Shown here piece by piece: positions 8,356 to 16,934 of a stretch of 25,805 nt of DNA; the stretch's first letter is position 1; each line of letters starts with the position of its first letter. The stretch is from CAZTCJ01 sp964612085 (lineage in GTDB: Bacteria; Pseudomonadota; Alphaproteobacteria; JAJFIK01), in contig CAZTCJ010000055.1 in the NCBI GenBank assembly GCA_964612085.1, positions 1-25,805 of the forward strand. Direction: 5' to 3'. The position numbers and the translations under genes were made by a program. The notes under the pieces were generated by a model that worked only from the letters and a program-made list of their open reading frames with translations, was not told the origin of the DNA and made no database searches.

Positions 8356-9387
8356 ATGGAAGGACAAAGACCGTTCGCCAAGCGCACCACGCGGCTGCGG
8401 GATCTCGCCCAGCTCGCGGAGGTGTCCATCGCGACCGTCTCGCGCGCCTTGAACGACAGTCCGGCGGTCAACGAGGAAACCAAGCGGCGGGTCTGGCGCC
8501 TGGCCCGGGAATACAATTACGCTTTCCGCCCCCATATGCCGGCCCTGTTGAGCGGGGCCGCCGCTACCCTGGCCGTGGTGATCCCGATCCCCCAGGGCCG
8601 TCAGCCGCGTATTTCCGATCCCTTTTATCTGGAGCTTCTCGGCGGCATCGCCGATGCGGCCCGCGATGGCGGGTTCGATATCATCATCTCCCATGTCTCG
8701 CCCAAGAGCTATGACGAGCTTGAGCATTTGATGGATTCGGCCCGCGCCGACGGCATGATTTTCCTCGGCCAAAGCTTCCTGCACGAACATTTCAACCGCC
8801 TTGCCAAGGCGCGCAAACGGTTCGTCGTGTGGGGTGCGGAGTTGCCCGGTCAGCTTTATTGCTCCGTGGGCAGTGATAATTTGCGGGGCGGGCGGCGCGC
8901 CACGGCCCATCTCATCCGTCTGGGCCGTAAACGGATCGCTTTTTTCGGCGACCGGGAAGCGATCGAGATGCTGCAACGCTATGAAGGCTATCTCGAAGCG
9001 CTGAAGGAGGCGGGCATTTCCCATGACCCGGCTCTGGTCGCGCCCGCCCATTTCGAAATCGAATCGGCCGAGGCCGCCGTCAACAAGATGCTGATGAGCG
9101 GCGTGTCGTTCGATGCGGTGTTCGCGGCGAACGACCTGATCGGTTTCGGCGCCATCCGGGCGCTGGGACGCGCGGGCATCAAGGTGCCGGAGGACGTGTC
9201 CATCATCGGCTATGACGATGTGCAGCTTGCCCGCTACAGCTCGCCTTCGCTCACCACCATTTCACAGGACATGCAGAAAGCCGGGCGCCTGCTGGTCTCA
9301 CGCCTGCTCAGCGCCAGCGACGAGCGGGCGATGCCGCCGACACGTCTGCCGACGGATCTTATCGTCCGGGAATCCTGCGGCGCGTAA
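8356..9387 (+). CDS. malI: LacI-family transcriptional regulator (MalI type)
   Basis: A 343-residue repressor-type regulator. Residues 13-33 (RLRDLAQLAEVSIATVSRALN) form the LacI helix-turn-helix, followed by a periplasmic-binding-protein-like effector domain with the usual VFAANDLIGFGAIRAL and YDDVQLARYSSPSLTTI segments. It lies directly downstream of the sugar transporter gene and next to the amylase gene, so it most likely senses maltose or maltodextrins and controls this locus, as MalI does in Caulobacter. An AGGAG sequence lies about 14 bases before the ATG, a rather long spacing that may mean modest translation, which suits a regulator. Its stop codon is only two bases from the stop of the convergent amylase gene. 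Confidence 0.9.
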   Translation: MEGQRPFAKRTTRLRDLAQLAEVSIATVSRALNDSPAVNEETKRRVWRLAREYNYAFRPHMPALLSGAAATLAVVIPIPQGRQPRISDPFYLELLGGIADAARDGGFDIIISHVSPKSYDELEHLMDSARADGMIFLGQSFLHEHFNRLAKARKRFVVWGAELPGQLYCSVGSDNLRGGRRATAHLIRLGRKRIAFFGDREAIEMLQRYEGYLEALKEAGISHDPALVAPAHFEIESAEAAVNKMLMSGVSFDAVFAANDLIGFGAIRALGRAGIKVPEDVSIIGYDDVQLARYSSPSLTTISQDMQKAGRLLVSRLLSASDERAMPPTRLPTDLIVRESCGA

Positions 9388-9389
9388 GG

Positions 9390-11279
9390 TCAGCGCATGG
9401 ACCGGCAGATTATGTAACCGAATGCTTCGACCGAGACCCGGTAGCTGCCCGGTGCCGTGGGTTCCGCCGCACAGGATCCGGAAACCGGCTGCCATTGCAG
9501 CGCGCGGGCGTCCACTTCGACCTGGGCGGTCCGGTCCTCGCCCCGCGTGTTGAAAATCACGAGATAGTCTTCCCCCGTCTCTTCATTGATACGGGACAGG
9601 GCGAACAGGCCGCCGTCCTTTTCCGTCAGCCGTATGACCTGTTTGCCGCGCCGCAAGGCCGCATGGTCATGATAGAGGGCCGCCATCTCCGCGATCGCCT
9701 TGTAAAGCGGATGCTCCGTATCGAAATTCGAATCCGCCGTGGTGGCGTCCGTGGCGATCAGATCGTTATCGTTGTAGATATCGACGCGGCTCGGGAACAT
9801 GTTTTCCCGGGCCTCCTGATCGTTCCCGTCACTGACGAAGCCTTGTTCGTCTCCGGAATAAATGACCGGCACGCCACGCGCGAAGAACAGGATCGCATGG
9901 GCCAGGCGTACGCGCGCGAAGATCTCCCGGTCGGCCATGGCCGGATCGCGGGCGCGCAGGAAGCCGGCGAAGCGGCCCATATCGTGATTGCCCAGAAAGG
10001 TCGGCAGGGTGCGGGCGGTCTCGGCGCCGCCGCCGTAAAGATCGTCCGCCCGGAACAAGGCGTCGAAGCGCGCGGTGCCCTGGCCCTGGACCAGAACATC
10101 CGCGATGGCCGACTGGAGCGCGAAGTCGAGCACGGTCGGGAAGCCATCGACCCGCGTGAAGCGGGCGAGACCCGCCGGGCTCGGATCATACACCTCGCCG
10201 AACACATAGAAGTTCGGGATCCCGAGGGAGGCGGCGTGCTCGACCATGGCCGGATTGAAGGCGCGCCAGAAGTCCGGGTTCACATGGCGGGCCGTATCGA
10301 TGCGGAAGCCGTCGATCCGGAAATCCGTGATCCAGCTCTTATAGATCTCGATAAAACCTTCGAGCACACGCGGATGTTCTGTCATCAGATCGTCAAGACC
10401 GGCGAAATCGCCGTATAAGGAGTTCTCGCCCTCGAACGTGGTCTCGCCGCGATTGTGGTAATACCGGACATCATTGAGCCAGGCGGGGACTTTCACATCC
10501 TTCTCGTCTTCCGGCACGAATGGCGTATAGGCGTAATCGGGCCGCGTCAGCCTGGCGAAGTTCTCTTTCGTCTGAAAAGGGGCGGAATCGCCCAGAAACC
10601 CCTTATTGATCCGCTCACCGTCCGCGCGCCCGCGCGTGGTATACGGATAGTCCGCCTTGGACCGGTATGGGCAGCCTTCCTCGACCTTCAAGGCCGCATC
10701 GAAATCCGGATCGTGACACTCCCGGTAGGCAATGACATCCGCCGTGTGGTTGGTGATGATATCCAGATAGACCTTGATGCCGCGCGCATGCGCTCCGTCC
10801 ACGAACGCTTTGAGATCGGCCCTGGTGCCCAGATGGGGATCCACATCCGTGAAATCGGTGATCCAATAACCGTGATAGCCGGCCGAGATCCACGGATCGG
10901 CGCCCTGCACGGGCTTGTTCTTGTAAATGGGCCCGAGCCAGATCGCCGTCGCGCCCAGGCCCTTGATGTAATCGAGCCGGGCGGTGAGCCCTTTCAGGTC
11001 GCCGCCGTGATAAAAGCCCTTATGGGTGGGGTCGAAACCGTGGTCGAGCCTGCCGCCGGGAAAACCGCCCGTGTCATTGGACGGATCGCCATTCTCGAAC
11101 CGGTCCGGCAGCATGAAGTAAACCACTTCATCCGTAGGCAGCCGGTCCCGGAACGAGTCCGCGGAAGCAGCCACTCCCGGCGTGCTGACAAGCGCACACA
11201 GAAGGGCCGCGCAGAGCGTTTTCAGGCCGGATGGAATAGGCGCCGAGGTGTCTGGACGGTGCGACTTGTACGCGCTCAT
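9390..11279 (-). CDS. Secreted GH13 alpha-amylase
   Basis: A 629-residue glycoside hydrolase family 13 enzyme with a signal peptide (hydrophobic core at about 19-36, cleavage near GVAA), hence exported to the periplasm or outside. The four conserved GH13 regions are present: DIITNH (173-178), GFRIDTARH (324-332) with nucleophile Asp328, FGEV with acid/base Glu362, and FLGNHD (428-433) with Asp433. The C-terminal beta domain begins after about residue 540. It should cut alpha-1,4 bonds in starch or maltodextrins, though GH13 members vary and a transglycosylating or cyclodextrin activity cannot be excluded. The start is firm, with GGAGG 7 bases upstream. It diverges from malA and is likely induced with it. 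A candidate operator sits 67-85 bases upstream of the ATG. Confidence 0.92.
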   Translation of the reverse strand: MSAYKSHRPDTSAPIPSGLKTLCAALLCALVSTPGVAASADSFRDRLPTDEVVYFMLPDRFENGDPSNDTGGFPGGRLDHGFDPTHKGFYHGGDLKGLTARLDYIKGLGATAIWLGPIYKNKPVQGADPWISAGYHGYWITDFTDVDPHLGTRADLKAFVDGAHARGIKVYLDIITNHTADVIAYRECHDPDFDAALKVEEGCPYRSKADYPYTTRGRADGERINKGFLGDSAPFQTKENFARLTRPDYAYTPFVPEDEKDVKVPAWLNDVRYYHNRGETTFEGENSLYGDFAGLDDLMTEHPRVLEGFIEIYKSWITDFRIDGFRIDTARHVNPDFWRAFNPAMVEHAASLGIPNFYVFGEVYDPSPAGLARFTRVDGFPTVLDFALQSAIADVLVQGQGTARFDALFRADDLYGGGAETARTLPTFLGNHDMGRFAGFLRARDPAMADREIFARVRLAHAILFFARGVPVIYSGDEQGFVSDGNDQEARENMFPSRVDIYNDNDLIATDATTADSNFDTEHPLYKAIAEMAALYHDHAALRRGKQVIRLTEKDGGLFALSRINEETGEDYLVIFNTRGEDRTAQVEVDARALQWQPVSGSCAAEPTAPGSYRVSVEAFGYIICRSMR

Positions 11280-11345
11280 GGATGTGCCTCCCTTTGCCCT
11301 ATTTTGGTTTTGTCTATGTCAGGCGTCCTGATGACGGATGGCAAG

Positions 11346-11364
11346 TCTTTGCAAAAATTTACAT
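11346..11364 (+). promoter_or_regulatory. Candidate MalI operator upstream of amylase gene
   Basis: TCTTTGCAAAAATTTACAT here matches 13 of 19 bases of the element upstream of malY. A shortened copy (AAGTCTTTGGAAA) recurs at 11659-11671 nearer to malA. Shared sequence upstream of separate transcripts of one sugar pathway suggests a common regulator binding site. MalI is the obvious candidate, but no binding evidence exists here. Confidence 0.4.
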
Positions 11365-11493
11365 GCCAAGCGTGACATTTTCACCATAAGTCTCTCCTGG
11401 CCGTAATGTCGAATAAAGCGATTTGAAAACAATGTGTTAAACGGTCTGCTTCTTCCGCTGCGTTGCCGCGATCCTGTGGTCTGTCCCTGACAT

Positions 11494-11526
11494 TTTGCCA
11501 TTTATCGGCAAAGGCCGTTGCAACGG
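11494..11526. promoter_or_regulatory. Inverted repeat and palindrome upstream of malA
   Basis: TTTGCC (11494-11499) and GGCAAA (11507-11512) form an inverted repeat with a 7-base spacer. Two bases later is a perfect 12-bp palindrome, CCGTTGCAACGG (11515-11526), whose GTTGCAAC centre resembles LacI-type sites in general form. They lie about 225-260 bases before the malA ATG. They could be regulator sites or overlap a promoter. Confidence 0.4.
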
Positions 11527-11751
11527 TCATGGAGTTCGAGCAGCATCGCCTTACTGTTTCATGCGTAGCAAAACACAGAGAAAAATTTGCTGCGGAATTG
11601 AGGGCATGCGGACCGTTTGGGAGAACCGGCAGCCGTGGCTCACAACAAAATGGCGCAAAAGTCTTTGGAAATCAGCCGGTTAGGGCGGCTGAGACGGCCA
11701 TGGGCTATGAGGCAGAGCGTCGGATAAGCAGGGGAAGAGTGGGGTAACGCC

Positions 11752-14646
11752 ATGAAAATCCATGATAATTTTGTCGGCACGTCGTTGAGGGCGCAACTGC
11801 TCGCAGGCAGCGCGGCTGTTTCGTTGAGTTTCATTCTCGGAGCCTGGCCGGCTTACGCCCAGGAAGACATGCTGGCCGATGACGAAGAGACGCTTACGGA
11901 CGAAGAGCTGATCGACGAGAGCGATGAGCGGGTCGTCGTGACCGGCTTCCGGGCCGCGCTCGAGAGCGCCATCGCCAATAAGCGGGATGCCAATTCGATC
12001 ATCGAATCGATCACGGCGGAAGATATCGGCCGCCTGCCGGATATCTCCATCGCCGAGGCGCTGGCGCGGCTCCCGGGCATTTCGTCCCAGCGGATCACGG
12101 GCCAGGCCAGTGCCCTGAACATCCGGGGTCTGAGCCAGCAGCTTACTTTCGTGACTTTGAACGGCCGCGAGCAGGTGACGCCCAACGGCAACCGCTCTGC
12201 TGAGTTCGAACAGTTCCCTTCCGAACTGATCGCGGGCGCCGATGTTTATAAATCACCGACGGCGGGCCTGATCGAAGGCGGGCTGGCCGGTACGGTCGAG
12301 TTGAAAACCATCCGTCCCCTGAGCCGGGGCGAGCGCGTGATCACGGTCAATGCCCGCGGCATTTACAATGACCGGGCCGACGAGATCTTCGATGCGGACG
12401 ATTTCGGCTACCGTATTTCGCTGTCTTATGTGGATCAGTTCTTCGACAACACCCTGGGTGTGGCCTTCGGCTATGCCCGCCTGGTGCAGCCTGATGTGTC
12501 CACGCGCTTTGTGGGGTTCGACTACGACGGGTTCGCGCCGAATGATTTCAATGGCGACGGCCGGAACGATAATGTGTCCTTCGGCTTCGAGACGGAGGAG
12601 CAGGGCGGCACCGATACCCGCGACGGTCTGATCGGCACCGTGCAATGGCAGCCGACGGAAAATCTGAACATCGAAGTCGATGCCTATTACTCCAATTTCG
12701 AATCCGAGAGCTTTGGCCGCGGTGTCCGGGTGATCGGTCCGCAGGCGGCCAATTTCGGCAATCCCAACACGCTGGTCACGGATCCGGTCGTCGCCGGACA
12801 GGCGCTGGTGGGCGGTCTCTTACGCCGGAACGTGGAAGCGCCGACCGATCCGGCCAATCCCAGCCAGTTCGGTCTGACCTTCCAGGGCATCAACGACAAT
12901 CAGTTTAGTGAAGATGAGCTCTTCTCCGTCGGCACCAAGGTCGAATGGGAGAACGAACGCTTCCGGATATCCGGTGACTTCACCTATTCGGAAGCTACCA
13001 GCTTCTTCGCCAATGAAGTCGCCAATATCCTGCCCATCGTCAGCCTGGACGGCGGCGTGCCGGGCCAAAGCAACAGCCTGCCCGCGACGCCGGTGATGGC
13101 CGCCGACCAGGAAGTCTTCTACCGCCTGAACGGCACGGATATTCCGCGTGTGGATTTTGCTAATGATTTGACGGACCGGTCCGTCGCCCGTCTGGCGAAT
13201 TTCGGCGCCTTCCCGTTCGAAAACGATGACGAACTGTTCGCTTATGAAGGCGAGTTCGAGTATTTCACTGGCGATTGGCCGATTTTGAGCTCCATCGAGG
13301 TGGGCGTCCGCTATTCCGAGCGGGAAGCGAGCCAATTCAGGGAATCCGCAGGCGGCGGCTTCGGTAACGATGCGGGCTTCTTCCAATTCGCGGGCATGCC
13401 GTTCGAGCCCATCGAACTGACCAACCGGAATTCGTCCGTGGAGTGTTTCTCCGGCGAGTTCAGGGATGCGGGCTTCCCCTGCTATCTGGTGATCGAAGAC
13501 CCCCGCGCGCTTTTCGAGAGCGTCAACGGCAGGATCGAGCTTAATCAGAACGAAGGATTCACCCAGTCGGAAAGCTTTACCATCAACGAGGATGTCTTAG
13601 CCGGCTACTTCCAGTTCAATCTGGAAACGGAGCTTTTCGGCATTCCCATGACCGGTAATGCCGGCGTCCGTGTGGTCCGGACCGAGCAGGTCTCCAGCAA
13701 TCAGGCGGCAGAGGGAACGGCGCTTGCGCGGGCCGGTGAGAACAACTTCACCCGCGTGTTGCCGTCCGTGAATCTGGTCTTTCTGCTGAGCGATCGCGAT
13801 CAGCTTCGCCTCGGCGGATCGCGGGCGCTCTCCCGTCCGCCGCTTTTCCAATTGGGCAGCGGCATCGGTGTCGGTATCGCGGGCAATCAGCCCTCCGGCG
13901 GGGGCGCGGGGAACCCGGCCCTGGTGCCCTTCCTGTCGAACAACGGCGATATCTCCTTCGAGCGCTATTTCGACAATGGCGGCATCTTTACCCTCGCCGG
14001 TTTCTACAAATCGCTCGAAACCTTCATCGTCGATGATACAGATCCGAATTTCGATTTCGAGGAAGCTGGCTTCCGTTCGGCGCTCGAGGAATTGGATCAA
14101 TTCCCGCAATTGACCACCTTTGTGGGTCCGTTCTCCGGCCCGATCAATGGCGAAGGCGGTTATATTTGGGGTATCGAAGCGGCGTACAGCCAGGCGTTCG
14201 ATTTCCTGCCTGGCTTCTGGAGCGGTCTCGGTATCAGCATGAACTATGCGTATACGGACAGCGAGATCAATTTCGACTCCGCGCTGAGCGGGGCCTCGTT
14301 GACCCTGCCCCTGCCGGGCCTGTCCGATCACGTGTTCAATGGCACGGTTTATTATGAGTGGGCCGGTTTCTCGAACCGGGTGGGTATCCGCTACCGCTCC
14401 GAGTTCGTCTCGCCGCAGGTGGGGATCAACCGGCAATTACCGTTCACGGACAGTGAAGTGGTGGTCGATTATCAGGCGTCTTACGACTTCCCGCTCGACA
14501 GCCGTCTGGCCGGTCTGACGATCCTGTTCCAGGCCAACAATCTGACGGATGAGCCGGTGACCACGTTCTTCGGCGAGGAAGCCCAGACCGGTACCATTCA
14601 GAAATTCGGCCGCGTCTTCTTCTTCGGCGCGAGCTACACCTATTGA
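11752..14646 (+). CDS. malA: TonB-dependent maltodextrin receptor (MalA type)
   Basis: A 964-residue outer-membrane receptor. The signal peptide ends near PAYA at about residue 36. A strongly acidic linker (about 37-60, 13 of 22 residues Asp or Glu) precedes a TonB box-like RVVVTGF, then a plug domain (about 75-190) with IAEALARLPGI and LNIRGLS, and a beta barrel to the C-terminal FGASYTY, which ends in an aromatic residue as barrels do. It belongs to the large Caulobacter/Xanthomonas receptor group for carbohydrates. With amylase, GH97 and MalY around it, maltodextrin is the likely substrate, as for MalA of Caulobacter crescentus. Cys565 and Cys577 are close together in a probable external loop and might form a disulfide. 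The start has a GGGG stretch upstream. The sequence just before the ATG closely resembles that of malY. Confidence 0.92.
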   Translation: MKIHDNFVGTSLRAQLLAGSAAVSLSFILGAWPAYAQEDMLADDEETLTDEELIDESDERVVVTGFRAALESAIANKRDANSIIESITAEDIGRLPDISIAEALARLPGISSQRITGQASALNIRGLSQQLTFVTLNGREQVTPNGNRSAEFEQFPSELIAGADVYKSPTAGLIEGGLAGTVELKTIRPLSRGERVITVNARGIYNDRADEIFDADDFGYRISLSYVDQFFDNTLGVAFGYARLVQPDVSTRFVGFDYDGFAPNDFNGDGRNDNVSFGFETEEQGGTDTRDGLIGTVQWQPTENLNIEVDAYYSNFESESFGRGVRVIGPQAANFGNPNTLVTDPVVAGQALVGGLLRRNVEAPTDPANPSQFGLTFQGINDNQFSEDELFSVGTKVEWENERFRISGDFTYSEATSFFANEVANILPIVSLDGGVPGQSNSLPATPVMAADQEVFYRLNGTDIPRVDFANDLTDRSVARLANFGAFPFENDDELFAYEGEFEYFTGDWPILSSIEVGVRYSEREASQFRESAGGGFGNDAGFFQFAGMPFEPIELTNRNSSVECFSGEFRDAGFPCYLVIEDPRALFESVNGRIELNQNEGFTQSESFTINEDVLAGYFQFNLETELFGIPMTGNAGVRVVRTEQVSSNQAAEGTALARAGENNFTRVLPSVNLVFLLSDRDQLRLGGSRALSRPPLFQLGSGIGVGIAGNQPSGGGAGNPALVPFLSNNGDISFERYFDNGGIFTLAGFYKSLETFIVDDTDPNFDFEEAGFRSALEELDQFPQLTTFVGPFSGPINGEGGYIWGIEAAYSQAFDFLPGFWSGLGISMNYAYTDSEINFDSALSGASLTLPLPGLSDHVFNGTVYYEWAGFSNRVGIRYRSEFVSPQVGINRQLPFTDSEVVVDYQASYDFPLDSRLAGLTILFQANNLTDEPVTTFFGEEAQTGTIQKFGRVFFFGASYTY

Positions 14647-14682
14647 TCGAAGGTTTCGATCCCTAGTGGAGCTTACCTTCAG

Positions 14683-14716
14683 CCCCCGAACGGTGTATGC
14701 CGCTCGGGGGTTTTTT
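14683..14716 (+). terminator. Intrinsic terminator between malA and GH97 gene
   Basis: CCCCCGA (14683-14689) pairs with TCGGGGG (14704-14710), extended by an inner CGG/CCG pair, and is followed at once by six T residues (14711-14716). This is a textbook Rho-independent terminator, 36 bases past the malA stop. It ends only 24 bases before the GH97 start codon, so downstream expression needs read-through or a promoter in this short gap. Confidence 0.9.
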
Positions 14717-14740
14717 CGTCCAGGCCATAAGGAGGCGATC

Positions 14741-16807
14741 ATGCGTTTTGCTTTTGTTCTACTGGCTTTTGCGATCGGACTCGTCCCGGTTGGCGCGTGC
14801 GCGCAGGAGGAGGCGCGGATCGCCTCTCCCGATGGCGCCATCGCTGTCACCTTGTCCGCACCGGACGGCCGGCCCGTCTACAGTGTGACGTATAGGGACG
14901 AAACGGTCATTCGCCCATCGCGCTTGGGCCTGCGCTTCAAGCAAGGCCATGGGTTGGATGACGGGTTCGCCATCGCGGAAACCGAGACCGGAACCCATGA
15001 CGAGACCTGGGAACAGCCCTGGGGCGAGCGCCGTCTCGTCCGGGATCACCATAACGCATTGCAGGTGACGTTTGTCTCCCAGTCGGGGCCGGACCGGCGG
15101 TTCCACGTCACCGTGCGCGCCTTTAATGACGGTATCGGGTTCCGCTACGAGATCCCGGGACAGTCTACGATCGGTTCTGTCGAGATCGTTGATGAGCTGA
15201 CGGAATTCGCCTTGGCGGAAGACGCCACGGCTTGGTGGATCCCGTCGCGCGGCTGGAACCGCTATGAGTATCTCTACAACACCACACCAGTGATAGATGT
15301 GGACCGTGCCCACACGCCCATGACCGTGCGCACGGCCTCGGGCGTGCATATCAGTGTGCATGAAGCGGCACTGGTCAATTATGCGGGCATGTCGCTCGAT
15401 CAGTCCCGGCCGGGCCTGTTCGAGGCGGATCTGGCGCCCTGGTATGACGGCATCCGTGTCAAGACGAAAGCGCCGTTCAAGACGCCCTGGCGCACCATCC
15501 AGATCGCGCCCGATGCCGCCGGTCTCGTCAATTCCGATTTGATCCTGAACCTGAACGACCCCAATGTGCTGGGCGATGTCTCCTGGGTCGAGCCCGGTAA
15601 GTATGTGGGTATCTGGTGGGCCATGCATATCCGGGAGCGCACCTGGGGCCGGGATGGCATTCATGGGGCGACCACGGAGGAAGCCAAGCGCTATATCGAT
15701 TTCGCCGCCGATCACGGCTTTTCGGGCGTGCTGATCGAAGGCTGGAACATCGGCTGGGACGGCGATTGGTATAACAATGGCGATATTTTCAGCTTCACGG
15801 AAGCCTATCCCAATTTCGACATTCAGGCGATCACTGACTATGCCCTGGACAAGGGCGTGCGCCTGGTCGGCCATCATGAAACCTCCGGCAATGTCACCAA
15901 TTACGAAAATCAGATGGCGGACGCCTTTGACCTTTATGAATCCGTCGGTGTGCGTCAGGTCAAGACGGGCTATGTGGCCGATGCGGGCGAGATTAAGCGC
16001 ATCGACCGGGACGGCGTCGCGCGCTATGAATGGCATGACGGCCAGTTCATGGCGGATCATCATATCCGGGTGCTGAAGGAAGCGGCCAAGCGCAAGATCA
16101 GCATCAATCCGCACGAGCCGGTCAAGGATACGGGCCTGCGCCGGACCTACCCCAACTGGCTGTCCCGCGAAGGGGCGCGGGGCCAGGAATACAATGCCTG
16201 GGGCATCCCTCCGAACCCGCCGGAACATACGGCGATCCTGCCTTATACGCGGATGCTCTCCGGGCCGATGGATTTCACGCCCGGCATTTTCGATCTACGT
16301 CCCAATGAACGTCCACCCGTGCGCGAGGATATGCCGCGCAACGATCCCCGCAGCCGGATCGAGACCACGCTGGCCAAGCAGTTGGCGCTTTACGTGGTGC
16401 TCTACAGTCCGATCCAGATGGTGGCCGATCTGCCGGAGAACTATGAACGCTATCCGGATGCCTTCCAGTTCATCAAGGACGTGCCGGTGGATTGGGAGGA
16501 CAGCCGGGCGCTGCAGGGCGAGATCGGCGATTATATCGTCATGGTTCGGAAGGAGCGGGGCGGGCCGGACTGGTATCTGGGCGCGCTGACCGATGAGGCG
16601 GCACGGGATCTGACCATTCCGCTCGATTTCCTCGATCCGCGTGTTTCCTACACGGCCGAAATCTACCGGGACGGTCCGGGTGCCGATTGGGACACCACCC
16701 CCTATGCCATCGCCATCGAGAAGGTGACCGTGGATTCTGGCGATACCCTCGACCTGTCCCTGGCGGAAGGGGGCGGTGCGGCCATTCGTTTCAGGGCTGA
16801 ACCCTAG
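14741..16807 (+). CDS. GH97 alpha-glucosidase, SusB-like
   Basis: A 688-residue glycoside hydrolase family 97 enzyme exported by a signal peptide (about residues 1-22, ending near GACA), so periplasmic. An N-terminal beta-sandwich (to about 280) precedes the TIM barrel and a short C-terminal beta domain. Four glutamates fit the inverting SusB subgroup: E380 in HHETSGN, E459 in NPHEPVKD, and E477 and E483 in SREGARGQEYN. The last three have the same 18- and 6-residue spacing as E508, E526 and E532 of Bacteroides SusB, as I recall them. It should release glucose from maltodextrins imported by MalA. The start has GGAGG 5 bases upstream. A longer reading to 14666 would run through the terminator and is rejected. 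The VGAC sequence near the cleavage site is a poor lipobox. Confidence 0.9.
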   Translation: MRFAFVLLAFAIGLVPVGACAQEEARIASPDGAIAVTLSAPDGRPVYSVTYRDETVIRPSRLGLRFKQGHGLDDGFAIAETETGTHDETWEQPWGERRLVRDHHNALQVTFVSQSGPDRRFHVTVRAFNDGIGFRYEIPGQSTIGSVEIVDELTEFALAEDATAWWIPSRGWNRYEYLYNTTPVIDVDRAHTPMTVRTASGVHISVHEAALVNYAGMSLDQSRPGLFEADLAPWYDGIRVKTKAPFKTPWRTIQIAPDAAGLVNSDLILNLNDPNVLGDVSWVEPGKYVGIWWAMHIRERTWGRDGIHGATTEEAKRYIDFAADHGFSGVLIEGWNIGWDGDWYNNGDIFSFTEAYPNFDIQAITDYALDKGVRLVGHHETSGNVTNYENQMADAFDLYESVGVRQVKTGYVADAGEIKRIDRDGVARYEWHDGQFMADHHIRVLKEAAKRKISINPHEPVKDTGLRRTYPNWLSREGARGQEYNAWGIPPNPPEHTAILPYTRMLSGPMDFTPGIFDLRPNERPPVREDMPRNDPRSRIETTLAKQLALYVVLYSPIQMVADLPENYERYPDAFQFIKDVPVDWEDSRALQGEIGDYIVMVRKERGGPDWYLGALTDEAARDLTIPLDFLDPRVSYTAEIYRDGPGADWDTTPYAIAIEKVTVDSGDTLDLSLAEGGGAAIRFRAEP

Positions 16808-16823
16808 GGTCCTGCCCCTGAAG

Positions 16824-16888
16824 GCGCACACCTTGCCAAGCGCGGGCGAAACACGCAAAGTCGCCTTATTGGAGGGCAGGCGGTGCGC
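16824..16888 (+). promoter_or_regulatory. Structured leader between GH97 and iorA
   Basis: GCGCACACCTTGCC (16824-16837) pairs with GGCAGGCGGTGCGC (16875-16888) over 12 of 14 positions, including one G-U pair, and encloses a small inner hairpin, GGCGA (16845-16849) with TCGCC (16861-16865). The segment follows the GH97 stop and precedes the molybdenum hydroxylase genes. It may be a termination structure for GH97 or a leader RNA controlling iorAB. No known riboswitch consensus was recognised with certainty. Confidence 0.4.
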
Positions 16889-16934
16889 ATGTCGCCCGCA
16901 CGGGGTTTCCCGGTTTAGCAGCCATCATGAAGAA

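Larger units (their letters stand above)
11280..11751. promoter_or_regulatory. Divergent amylase/malA control region
   Basis: This 472-bp stretch holds no convincing gene. It separates the minus-strand amylase from the plus-strand malA and must contain both promoters, although I could not fix -35/-10 boxes with confidence. Visible elements are the candidate operator at 11346-11364, an inverted repeat TTTGCC-N7-GGCAAA at 11494-11512, a perfect palindrome CCGTTGCAACGG at 11515-11526, and a direct repeat of AAGTCTTTGSAAA at 11343-11355 and 11659-11671. The malA ribosome site precedes its ATG at 11752. Confidence 0.7.

Noticed and set aside
14666..14740. Upstream start for the GH97 gene
   Set aside because: It would translate through the malA terminator and displace the signal peptide from the N-terminus. 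The ATG at 14741 has GGAGG in front.
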